From assembly GCA_032095175.1 (NCBI GenBank), contig DAMCZI010000082.1, positions 1-8,592 of the forward strand: a stretch of 8,592 nucleotides of DNA, given 5' to 3'. Source of the DNA: DAMCZI01 sp032095175. GTDB lineage: Bacteria > Bacillota > Clostridia > Clostridiales > Caloramatoraceae. The notes below the pieces were generated by a model. That model was not told the DNA's origin. It saw only the letters and a list, made by a program, of their open reading frames with translations, and made no database searches. Positions 1-5,339 of this stretch are shown piece by piece (positions within the stretch are counted from its first letter, which is position 1; every line of letters begins with the position of its first letter). Made by a program: the position numbers and the translations under genes.

Positions 1-38
1 TCCCACCTGCTATACATGACGCCCTTATCTTGGCGTAC

Positions 39-79
39 GGTCTGACCCCCTAGCGGGGGTGCGGTAGCAGCCCCGCTTC
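39..79. repeat. GC-rich hairpin repeat, copy A
   Basis: A 41-bp GC-rich block lies in otherwise AT-rich DNA. It matches 4967-5007 at 39 of 41 positions. It can fold as CCCCC-TAGC-GGGGG (46-59), or alternatively by pairing GCGGGG with the distal CCCCGC. Its edge is sharp: the two copies agree up to GCTTC at 79 and 5007 and then diverge. It begins 28 bp beyond the stop codon of the ABC transporter gene and may act as that operon's terminator. The layout, a short palindrome with a conserved CTGACCCC-like foot, resembles REP-type or IS200/IS605-end hairpins. That family assignment is inference. Positions 1-38 hold only a 5-bp ACGCC/GGCGT hairpin and no gene that I can support. Confidence 0.75.
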
Positions 80-107
80 AATATCAAGTTGGTGTTTGAT
101 TTATCTG

Positions 108-1751
108 TCAAAAGTCAAGAGGTTGACAATGAATTTCGCCTTTGTCTAAAGTAAGTATTTTATCACAGCCCTTTATAAGTGATTCTGATATTCTATGACT
201 AACAATTATAAGCGTTATGTCTGGGATATTAAGAAGTGTATTTTCAATTTTATGAGAAGTCTCGTTATCAAGTGAGGCAGTGGCTTCGTCTAAAACTAAT
301 ATAGGAGTATTTCTAATGAGTGCTCTTGCTATTGCAATTCTTTGTTTCTCTCCACCTGATATGTTACATCCATTTTCACCTATAGTTGTATTTTCCTTGT
401 TATCAAAAGAATTAATAAATTCATAAAGTCCAGATTTTAAGACAGCCTTTTTAAAATCTTCATTAGAATAATCTTCAAAGAGTGTAATATTATCCTTTAT
501 TGAGGCATCAAAAATAAAAATATCTTGTTGCATCATAGATATTAGGCTGTATAAGCTTGCATATGATACATCCTTTATACTTTTTCCATCTATTATAATA
601 TCCCCATTGTAATTATCATAATATCTTAAAAGTAGCTTTAAAAGTGTTGATTTTCCACTGCCACTTTTACCCACAATTAAAAGCTTTTCTCCTCTTTTTA
701 TTTTAAATGAAATGTTTTTTAAAACCTCTTTATTGTCATCATATAAGAAGTGTACTTTATTAAACTCAATAGAGTTTTCAAAGGAAGTTTTAATTATACC
801 TTTATCCGCGATAGTTTTTTCATTTAAAATATCCAAAACCTTATTACTTATTAGTTTTATAGATTTAAATCCTCCAATTAAATAAGAAATATTTTTAACA
901 GGAGCATTAATGTACTCCATAAGCTGAATAGCTGCTACAAAGGTTCCTACAGTAGTATTACCATTGATAAGTAGTAAAGTTCCAATACCAAGTGCAGAAA
1001 AATATGCTGCATAGGAGAAAAATTCAACTATTAAATTCATATCAGCACTGATTTTCGCGTATTTATAGCTAGATGTTTCTACAAGATTATTTACTTTCAT
1101 ATATTTAGTAAAGATTATTTTCTGGACATTATAGCTTTTAATAACTTCAAAGCCTGAAAGGTAATCCTTTACCTCCTTAAAAAACGAACTTAGGCTATCA
1201 GAATAGTTTTTTCGTAAAGATGAAAGCTTTTTAGTAAAAAGATAAGGTATAATAACAGGAATTAAACTAAGAATGAGTATTGAAATTGCAATATATGTAT
1301 TAAGCCTAAAAAGATTAAAGCTAGCTATTATGAATGAAAATATCACCTGAAATATAAAAATTATGTTAGAAAAATATCCTTGCTGAAGCATAGAAACATC
1401 ATTATTAATAATTGAGATATATTTCCCAGTGTTTTCACTACTGAAAGCTTGCTTATCTTTTAAAAGTAGCTTATTAAATAAATCATTTCTAAGATTTAAA
1501 GTGGTTTCTTTTGTATATTTTGCTAAAAACACATTCTTAAAATATCCTGTCAGTACAATCAACAATATATAAACAACTGAAAATAGCATTGCCCTTGGGA
1601 ATTCATTTATTTTTTTAGCTGTACTGATATCAATTAGATTTTTAATAACAAATGCAAAGCTTGTACAAAGAAAGGAATCAATAATAGCTAATAAAATATT
1701 TATTCCAAATAGAACTTTAGATCTTAAGATGTATCTTATCATATATGTCAA
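108..1751 (-). CDS. ABC transporter, fused permease and ATPase, probable RiPP exporter
   Basis: A complete 547-residue half-transporter that would dimerise in the membrane and export a substrate using ATP, here most likely the peptide encoded at 3094-3216. The N-terminal 300 residues carry hydrophobic stretches at roughly 12-40, 57-75, 130-172 and 240-290. The nucleotide-binding domain is intact: Walker A GKSGSGKST (361-369), Q-loop MMQQD (406-410), signature ISGGEKQ (464-470), Walker B ILVLDEA (484-490), D-loop SLD and switch histidine H519. No N-terminal C39 peptidase domain is present, so this protein is not predicted to cut a leader peptide. The listed TTG start overlaps the TGA stop of the radical SAM gene (TTGA), which fits translational coupling. 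An ATG three codons inside is an alternative start. The transporter class is certain; the substrate is inferred from context. Confidence 0.93.
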   Translation of the reverse strand: MTYMIRYILRSKVLFGINILLAIIDSFLCTSFAFVIKNLIDISTAKKINEFPRAMLFSVVYILLIVLTGYFKNVFLAKYTKETTLNLRNDLFNKLLLKDKQAFSSENTGKYISIINNDVSMLQQGYFSNIIFIFQVIFSFIIASFNLFRLNTYIAISILILSLIPVIIPYLFTKKLSSLRKNYSDSLSSFFKEVKDYLSGFEVIKSYNVQKIIFTKYMKVNNLVETSSYKYAKISADMNLIVEFFSYAAYFSALGIGTLLLINGNTTVGTFVAAIQLMEYINAPVKNISYLIGGFKSIKLISNKVLDILNEKTIADKGIIKTSFENSIEFNKVHFLYDDNKEVLKNISFKIKRGEKLLIVGKSGSGKSTLLKLLLRYYDNYNGDIIIDGKSIKDVSYASLYSLISMMQQDIFIFDASIKDNITLFEDYSNEDFKKAVLKSGLYEFINSFDNKENTTIGENGCNISGGEKQRIAIARALIRNTPILVLDEATASLDNETSHKIENTLLNIPDITLIIVSHRISESLIKGCDKILTLDKGEIHCQPLDF

Positions 1752-3013
1752 TCCATTTTATTATTTAAGCAGTTATTTATATAGTAGTTTTTTATATTAG
1801 AACATATATCCATTATTGATGAATCTTTACTTTTAAGAACATTATTCCAGTTTGCAAGTTGAGAGGGAAGATTGTCTAGTGATATTGTCTTAACTATATT
1901 ATTTATTTTTTGTTTTTTTAAATCTGCTAAAGCAGAAAACTCATCATCAAGTAATTCACAAGGTTTTATAATTCCTCTCTCACTAATTGACCAGGTAAAG
2001 AGACCAGCACCACATCCAAAGCATTTATAGTTATAAGGAAGTCCAGTATACTTGTCTTCATCATTCCAGGTTTGAATTGAAAGCTTATTTTTATATTTTT
2101 CTGATAAAATATTTATTTTTTCACTGAGAAGTTTATTGGTTTTATCAGGAACACACCAGGTATTTTTTAGAGCAGTGCCCCTGCCAAAAGGCATGAATAA
2201 CCCATATCTTAAATGTTTTACACCTATATTACAGCAGAACTCTGAAAAATCCTCCATAGAATTATAATTTTTGTTATTAAGTATTGTTGATACAACAACT
2301 GGTATACCTTCTTTAAGAAGTGATGTAATTCCATTGATAGTTTTATCAAAGGAACCTTCTACTCCTGTAATTTTGTCATGTTGACTTTTTATATGTGAAT
2401 ATAAAGATATCTGAACAGTCTTAACATTCTTAAAATTAACTGCATTGTGTGAGTTTATTAAAGAAGCATTTGTGGTAATTGTTGTATCAAAATTATCACT
2501 GCAATATTTCAAAATGGAGAAGAATTTATCATGAAGCAGTGGTTCACCACCGGTCAGTTGAATTGATGTAGATTTTCCTTTTAAATAATTTAGAGTTTCC
2601 ATTAAAATGTCAAAATCTAAGGAATCGTTATTATCAATACAACAATTTTTAAAACAGTGAACACATTTTTCATTGCATCTATTTGTAAGGCTTATTACAA
2701 GTGCGAAGGGTATTCTAGAACCTTTTTCACCATTCGTTATAAATTCAACCTTATTTATATTTTCACTTAAAAATATAAACTTAGGCTTGTCTTTGATAAA
2801 TGTCATAACAATGGTTTTGATTTTATCATAGTCACTACAATCAATCTCTTTACTAATTTCCACAATAATATCATCAATTGAATTATTACCTGTGAATTTT
2901 TGGATTAGATAAGTTTCAACATCACTTAATACAAAATTACCAACATCAGTAAATAATACTCCATAATCATCAAAAAAATGAAGTGAACTATTATCTAAAA
3001 CATATGGATACAA
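1748..3013 (-). CDS. radical SAM peptide maturase with PqqD-like N-terminus and SPASM-type C-terminus
   Basis: A 421-residue protein that probably installs a radical-mediated modification on the small peptide encoded just upstream. Residues 1-80 look like a PqqD-type RiPP recognition element. The radical SAM core carries the cluster motif CNEKCVHC (C113, C117, C120), the SAM-binding TGGEP motif (154-158) and the usual following strands (TTITTNA, VQISLYS). The C-terminal part resembles a SPASM/twitch region, with C331, C334 and G347-x4-C352. The later cysteines of a full SPASM set are not clear apart from C404, so one auxiliary cluster may be lacking. The start is TTG, supported by a strong GGAGGTG at 3019-3025; no nearby ATG competes. 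The gene follows the precursor after an 80-bp gap holding a hairpin and overlaps the transporter. The bond it forms (thioether, C-C or other) cannot be read from the sequence. Confidence 0.9.
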   Translation of the reverse strand: MYPYVLDNSSLHFFDDYGVLFTDVGNFVLSDVETYLIQKFTGNNSIDDIIVEISKEIDCSDYDKIKTIVMTFIKDKPKFIFLSENINKVEFITNGEKGSRIPFALVISLTNRCNEKCVHCFKNCCIDNNDSLDFDILMETLNYLKGKSTSIQLTGGEPLLHDKFFSILKYCSDNFDTTITTNASLINSHNAVNFKNVKTVQISLYSHIKSQHDKITGVEGSFDKTINGITSLLKEGIPVVVSTILNNKNYNSMEDFSEFCCNIGVKHLRYGLFMPFGRGTALKNTWCVPDKTNKLLSEKINILSEKYKNKLSIQTWNDEDKYTGLPYNYKCFGCGAGLFTWSISERGIIKPCELLDDEFSALADLKKQKINNIVKTISLDNLPSQLANWNNVLKSKDSSIMDICSNIKNYYINNCLNNKMD

Positions 3014-3025
3014 GATATCACCTCC

Positions 3026-3089
3026 AATAGTAATGTATCAAATGAATTATCCAGCAGAATAATCTGCTGGATAATAGCTATTAAGTTAT
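3026..3089. repeat. 64-bp direct repeat, left copy, flanking the precursor cassette
   Basis: This copy matches 3363-3426 at 58 of 64 positions, with an exact 337-bp offset. It covers the gap between the precursor stop and the ribosome binding site of the radical SAM gene. The two copies share their hairpin arms exactly, while the loop and flanks hold the differences. Such a layout is expected if a unit of promoter plus precursor was once duplicated in tandem. It would also allow gain or loss of the unit by unequal recombination. Confidence 0.9.
3046..3075 (-). promoter_or_regulatory. perfect 12-bp hairpin between precursor and maturase genes
   Basis: Arms at 3046-3057 and 3064-3075 (ATTATCCAGCAG / CTGCTGGATAAT) pair perfectly around a 6-nt loop. 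On the minus-strand transcript no U-tract follows, so it is not a classic intrinsic terminator. It lies 18 nt beyond the precursor stop codon and just before the maturase ribosome binding site. Such a structure commonly stabilises or partly separates a highly expressed precursor mRNA from its downstream genes; that role is inference. Confidence 0.7.
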
Positions 3090-3093
3090 GTAA

Positions 3094-3216
3094 TTATTTT
3101 GCTGGTTCTGCTGCTGCTACATAACGTGGATCGGTGCATATTACCAATTTGCGAGGTAAACAGCTTTGAATGCTAACATTAGTTGACTTGTAGTTAAAGA
3201 ATTTTGATTTACTCAT
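3094..3216 (-). CDS. 40-residue putative RiPP precursor peptide
   Basis: A 40-residue peptide starting MSKSKFFNYKS and ending AAAEPAK. The start is set by an excellent AAAGGAG at 3225-3231, eight bases from the ATG; an in-frame reading open further upstream (to 3399) lacks such a site and runs over the promoter. The basic, aromatic N-terminal part could serve as a leader. The C-terminal half holds C19, C27 and Y32 (segment SCLPRKLVICTDPRY) followed by an Ala/Pro/Glu/Lys tail. There is no signal peptide, GG cleavage motif or Cys-rich core. Its position directly before a radical SAM maturase and an ABC exporter makes it the likely substrate of both. I do not recognise its family. Modification could involve the two cysteines (sulfur-to-carbon link) or the tyrosine (C-C link); neither is shown. 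Confidence 0.8.
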   Translation of the reverse strand: MSKSKFFNYKSTNVSIQSCLPRKLVICTDPRYVAAAEPAK

Positions 3217-3247
3217 AAAAACAACTCCTTTCATAATAAATATCAAA

Positions 3248-3277
3248 ATCCATAGAATGGCGCCAAATTCTGTGGAT
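3248..3277 (-). promoter_or_regulatory. 5' UTR hairpin of the precursor mRNA with palindromic loop
   Basis: Arms 3248-3258 and 3267-3277 pair at 10 of 11 positions (one C-A mismatch) around an 8-nt loop containing the palindrome GGCGCC. It falls between the predicted transcription start and the ribosome binding site, about 17 nt upstream of the latter. It could stabilise the leader mRNA, allow RNA dimerisation through the loop, or act at DNA level as a dyad operator. The structure is read directly; its role is inferred. Confidence 0.55.
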
Positions 3278-3291
3278 GCTTTACAAAGTAA

Positions 3292-3320
3292 AATATAACA
3301 CAACAAAATATGTAAATCAA
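3292..3320 (-). promoter_or_regulatory. predicted sigma-A promoter for the precursor cassette
   Basis: On the minus strand, TTGATT (3315-3320) and TATATT (3292-3297) are separated by 17 bp. A TG one base upstream of the -10 gives an extended -10 (TGTTATATT). Transcription would start near 3285 and give a leader of about 70 nt. It is the best promoter match upstream of the precursor, and no comparable one precedes the maturase, so it probably drives all three genes. Confidence 0.6.
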
Positions 3321-3362
3321 CCAAACAAATGGTAAACATACTATTAACAGTAAATAAATTCG

Positions 3363-3426
3363 AATAGTAATGTATTAAATGAATTATCCAGCAGAACAAA
3401 CTGCTGGATAATGTCTGTTAAGTTAT
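3363..3426. repeat. 64-bp direct repeat, right copy, upstream of the precursor promoter
   Basis: This is the partner of 3026-3089 (58 of 64 identical). It contains the same perfect hairpin arms at 3383-3394 and 3401-3412 with a different loop (AACAAA). On the minus strand it sits upstream of the precursor promoter, exactly where the downstream flank of a second precursor gene would lie. Beyond it (3427 upward) the sequence turns into an unrelated, more GC-rich mobile-element remnant. The adjoining former cassette, if there was one, has therefore been replaced. Confidence 0.85.
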
Positions 3427-3506
3427 ATTGTGAACTTCTTGAGTTATTTCCACTCAAACGACATTTCGGCATCCAGTGCGGCATAGGCCGTTTGGGTGTA
3501 ACAGGT

Positions 3507-3722
3507 TTATCTGCTCTTTGTTTTTAGCAGATTGATGATTTCATCTTAGCTCATTCCACAGCCATCAATTACTGAAATCAATTCCGCTTTTTTCTGTTCA
3601 TCTTTCTTTTCCAAGAGTAGTTTTAATTCTTCAAGTGCTGAATCATAACGCTCTTTTGCACGTGCCACATCTTCCTGTGCCTTCTCAATTTTCTCGTCAA
3701 TAGAGATGGTTCTTCTTGCCAT
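3507..3722 (-). pseudogene. small coiled-coil protein of conjugative-element type, interrupted by a stop codon
   Basis: The start at 3722 (MARRTISIDEKIEKAQ) is supported by AAAGGA at 3732-3737. The first 58 residues form a charged heptad-rich coiled coil, then TAA at 3546-3548 ends translation. In the same frame the sequence goes on as DEIINLLKTKSR and ends at TAA 3507-3509. From memory, intact relatives in clostridial integrative elements end with an S-Y-(D/E)-E-I-x-x-like segment, so this TAA probably replaces a tyrosine codon. A further open stretch in the same frame (3447-3506, containing AYAALDAEMSFEWK) follows, with no start. The piece is visibly more GC-rich than the RiPP genes, which fits a transferred fragment. 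Small relatives of this type are usually of unknown function. Confidence 0.6.
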
Positions 3723-3764
3723 AGTATCGTTTCCTTTCTTTGCTAATTCAATGCTGTTCAAATT

Positions 3765-3963
3765 GGTAAGAGAACTGAAAGAGAGCTTGTTAGGCCATTA
3801 AATGACAGTATTTTAAAGGTATTAAAGTATCTTGATATACCTGAAAGCATTTTTATACAGGGGTTTGGAAATCCATATTAGCTTTTTAAAATTCACAAGT
3901 TAAATGCTTGGTTTTGTTATACCTTTAAGCGAAATATGGGATCTAATAAATAAAAACAGATAA
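3765..3963 (+). pseudogene. truncated, frameshifted copy of the small gene at 4003-4281
   Basis: The only plus-strand coding remnant that I can support. From GK at 3765 it reads to TAG 3879-3881 (segment SILKVLKYLDIPESIF), then continues one frame over to TAA 3961-3963 (segment IPLSEIWDLINKNR), with one further internal TAA. Both parts align without gaps to the protein read on the opposite strand at 4003-4281: KVLKYLDIPESIF against KVLRYLGISEDIF, and IPLSEIWD against MPFSEIWD. Comparing the two DNA copies places the frame change at the T5 run 3850-3854, where the other copy has T6. Its 5' end is cut at about 3765, against the upstream region of the coiled-coil remnant. No family is recognised. 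Confidence 0.65.
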
Positions 3964-4039
3964 ATAAGCATATTAAGTTACTCATTTATCTGTTTTTCAC
4001 TATCAACTAATTATTATATCCCATATTTCACTGAAAGGC
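3921..4039. repeat. nested palindrome with central bidirectional terminator
   Basis: Outer arms 3921-3942 and 4018-4039 are imperfect inverted copies (core GAAATATGGGAT). They arise because the 3' ends of the two convergent related genes face each other. Inner arms 3952-3968 and 3985-4001 are approximate; the best pairing is 3952-3968 with 3981-3997, AAAAACAGATAAAT against its complement with one mismatch near the loop. The inner stem is flanked by A5 on one side and T5 on the other, as in a terminator that works in both directions. Confidence 0.7.
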
Positions 4040-4281
4040 ATATAGAAACTATAGCATTTTTCTTTTTCAAAAATAAAAGTTATGACATGCCTTTCCCATG
4101 AATAAAAAATGTCTTCTGATATACCGAGATATCTCAATACCTTCCATATACTCTTTCTTAAAAGCTTAACAGTTCGCATTTCAGCTATTTTACCTTTTTT
4201 AATAAAGAAAATATACCAAATAGGATTGCTGTACTCAATCCTATTATTAAATCTACTTTGAAGTCTTTCATGAATATATTT
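4003..4281 (-). CDS. small protein of unknown function, paralogue of the convergent remnant; start uncertain
   Basis: An open frame of 92 codons ends at TGA 4003-4005 and opens after a TAG at 4282-4284. The first in-frame ATG is at 4179, giving 58 residues beginning MRTVKLLRKS, but it has no close ribosome binding site. Homology with the convergent copy continues a few codons upstream of that ATG (shared DNA GGTAA and CTGAAA), so the true gene may be longer. It may begin in another frame at ATG 4294 behind AAGGAG (4306-4311), which would imply a one-base break near 4270. Conserved features shared with the copy are KVL-x-YL-x-I-x-E-x-IF and SEIWD. The product is basic and aromatic, with no signal peptide. 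The part above about 4185 overlaps a competing frame that reads as a membrane protein. I do not recognise the family. Confidence 0.45.
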   Translation of the reverse strand, partial: KYIHERLQSRFNNRIEYSNPIWYIFFIKKGKIAEMRTVKLLRKSIWKVLRYLGISEDIFYSWERHVITFIFEKEKCYSFYMPFSEIWDIIIS

Positions 4282-4390
4282 CTAGTAAAGCCATAATATC
4301 TTATTCTCCTTGCAAATATGGATATGATTCCAAAAAAAACCAATACAACAATATTTTAAGATTCTTTTTTACAGGATTATTTTTTATCAT
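4185..4390 (-). pseudogene. possible small two-helix membrane protein, broken by one base
   Basis: ATG at 4390, preceded by GGGGTG, opens MIKNNPVKKNLKILLYW. At the A8/T8 run (4332-4339) the reading must shift by one base to continue as FGIISIFARRIRYYG and onward to TAG 4185-4187. Adding one T gives 207 nt, exactly 68 residues. These comprise a basic N-terminus, a first hydrophobic segment, a basic loop RRIRYYG, a second hydrophobic segment DLIIGLSTAILFGIFSLL and a lysine-rich end. This topology is convincing for a small inner-membrane protein. However, its 3' half overlaps the frame that shows homology to the convergent copy, so only one of the two may be real there. Function unknown. Confidence 0.35.
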
Positions 4391-4392
4391 TT

Positions 4393-4650
4393 CATACACC
4401 CCATTTATTGATGCCTTATCCTATATGCAAAATATATTTAAGAGAATTTATCAAATACAGTTTAATATTTAAAGGATAATTATTCTTACAGGTAAAAATG
4501 GATTTGTTTACTTAATCAAAATGGTGCTTTTTTCATATGATTCTGCTGCAATTTTCTTGTCCTACATGTTGCAAATCAGCTTGTCTCCAAACACTATAAA
4601 TATAAGCAGGTAATAATCCATATACCTATCATTTTTATATTAACCCACAA
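4393..4650. other. 258-bp stretch with no supported gene
   Basis: AT-rich DNA between the small membrane-protein ORF and the helicase remnant. Two short minus-strand readings look vaguely protein-like (one containing AYIYSVWRQADLQHVGQ near 4550-4610), but they overlap in different frames, lack starts and are bounded by stops. I see no RNA gene or clear terminator. It is best regarded as decayed coding or intergenic sequence. Confidence 0.5.
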
Positions 4651-4873
4651 TCACCCTACTAACCTTCTTCCCCAAAAACGCCACATCTCTTCTTCAAGCC
4701 TCCAGACAATATTCATCAGCTTGCTTCCACTATGATTAACATTATTAGCCTTACCAAGGCAATAATATAGTGAGATCACTCCATTTTCGCTCTTATACTT
4801 CCTAACAAAAATCAATACCTTACTCCTCAAATTTATATAATCTATATACTTTCCGCAATGTTCTACATTTTTT
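4651..4873 (-). pseudogene. C-terminal remnant of a DUF3427-type helicase
   Basis: About 74 codons without a start read to TGA 4651-4653. The segments KVLIFVRKYKSENG, then LGKANNVNHSGSKLMNI and VWRL match the pattern expected at the C-terminal end of DUF3427 proteins (an FVR-x-YK strand, a LG-x-A strand, then a xxHxGSxPMxIxW-like stretch), as I know the family. DUF3427 typically ends large DEAD/DEAH helicases, often with an N-terminal phospholipase D-like nuclease, that sit in defence islands. The reading begins exactly at the edge of the GC-rich repeat (4874), so all catalytic domains are missing. The last residues (EEEMWRFWGRRLVG) differ from the usual end and may already be degraded. Confidence 0.6.
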
Positions 4874-5007
4874 GGAGTTGCCTAATTCCATAGTATGGGA
4901 GCGATAGCAACCATGCTTATTCTTTATTGAAATTAACTATCGACAATTATTTTCTTTTTTTGCTAGGGTCTGGCCCCCTAGCGGGGGTGCGGCAGCAGCC
5001 CCGCTTC
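4874..5007. repeat. composite GC-rich hairpin element, copy B
   Basis: Two hairpin units in the same orientation flank an AT-rich spacer. The unit at 4967-5007 is 39/41 identical to 39-79. The unit at about 4874-4918 (GTTGCCTAATTCCATAG core, CATGCTT end) matches 8487-8531 at most positions. Spacer 4933-4964 is identical to 8534-8565. The two units are themselves related: each has a palindrome opening next to a TGACCCC-like foot and closing with GCTT. One edge lies inside the mcrC-like gene (about codon 111), the other abuts the helicase remnant. This resembles a REP doublet or the paired subterminal hairpins of an IS200/IS605-like element; no transposase remains. Confidence 0.65.
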
Positions 5008-5339
5008 TTTTTTACAATTTTCTGAGGCTCAGGTATCTCTCTAATATCAATAAATCCAGAATAAGAAAGCATTTTAAAAAGCAATTCCATGGATTCACTT
5101 GCTTCTTCTATTCCTTTAGTCAATCCATCATTATATATTTTAGGAAGTATTTGAATTCGTGTTTTATTGCGTGCAATGAATCCAACATAGTGCTGCATAA
5201 GAAGCGTACCATCCACCTGAAGATTTAAATACTGGCTCTCCCATACACTTCCCTTTAGAGCAAGAATGTCTTGTTGCTGCTCCTTAGTCAAATCAAGTTT
5301 AACCTTTCTATCCTCGAATATAGTAATTAAATCACTCAT
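4947..5339 (-). pseudogene. mcrC: mcrC-like restriction subunit, N-terminal fragment
   Basis: The open frame gives 130 residues, but only about the first 111 are native; the last 19 (starting KRGCCRTPARGPDP) are read from the GC-rich repeat. The native part has the usual McrC N-terminal features: a beta-rich segment with QYLNLQVDGTLLMQHYVGFIARNKTRIQILPKIY, followed by a helix LLFKMLSYSGF. McrC is normally 350-450 residues, with a C-terminal PD-(D/E)xK nuclease domain that cuts DNA under McrB control; that domain is missing here. The ATG overlaps the end of the mcrB-like gene (ATGAGTGA), which is typical translational coupling. No McrC C-terminus appears on the other side of the repeat, so this is more than a simple insertion. 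Confidence 0.8.

Noticed and set aside
3288..3354. Four TTTAC direct repeats (minus strand) upstream of the precursor as regulator binding sites
   Set aside because: The spacings (18, 20, 24) are irregular and the motif is too short and AT-rich to be significant here.
3217..3399. An in-frame 61-residue N-terminal extension of the precursor peptide
   Set aside because: It runs across the predicted promoter, the leader hairpin and part of the direct repeat. It lacks a ribosome binding site, whereas ATG 3216 has a strong one.
4500..4640. Short protein-like readings on the minus strand
   Set aside because: They overlap in different frames, have no start and are stopped quickly, so no choice can be supported.
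4651..4873. Reading this piece as the missing C-terminus of McrC
   Set aside because: Its pattern fits DUF3427 and shows none of the nuclease residues expected of McrC.
4947..5004. C-terminal tail of the mcrC-like frame as real protein
   Set aside because: It is translated from the GC-rich repeat, which is also present at 39-79 outside any gene.
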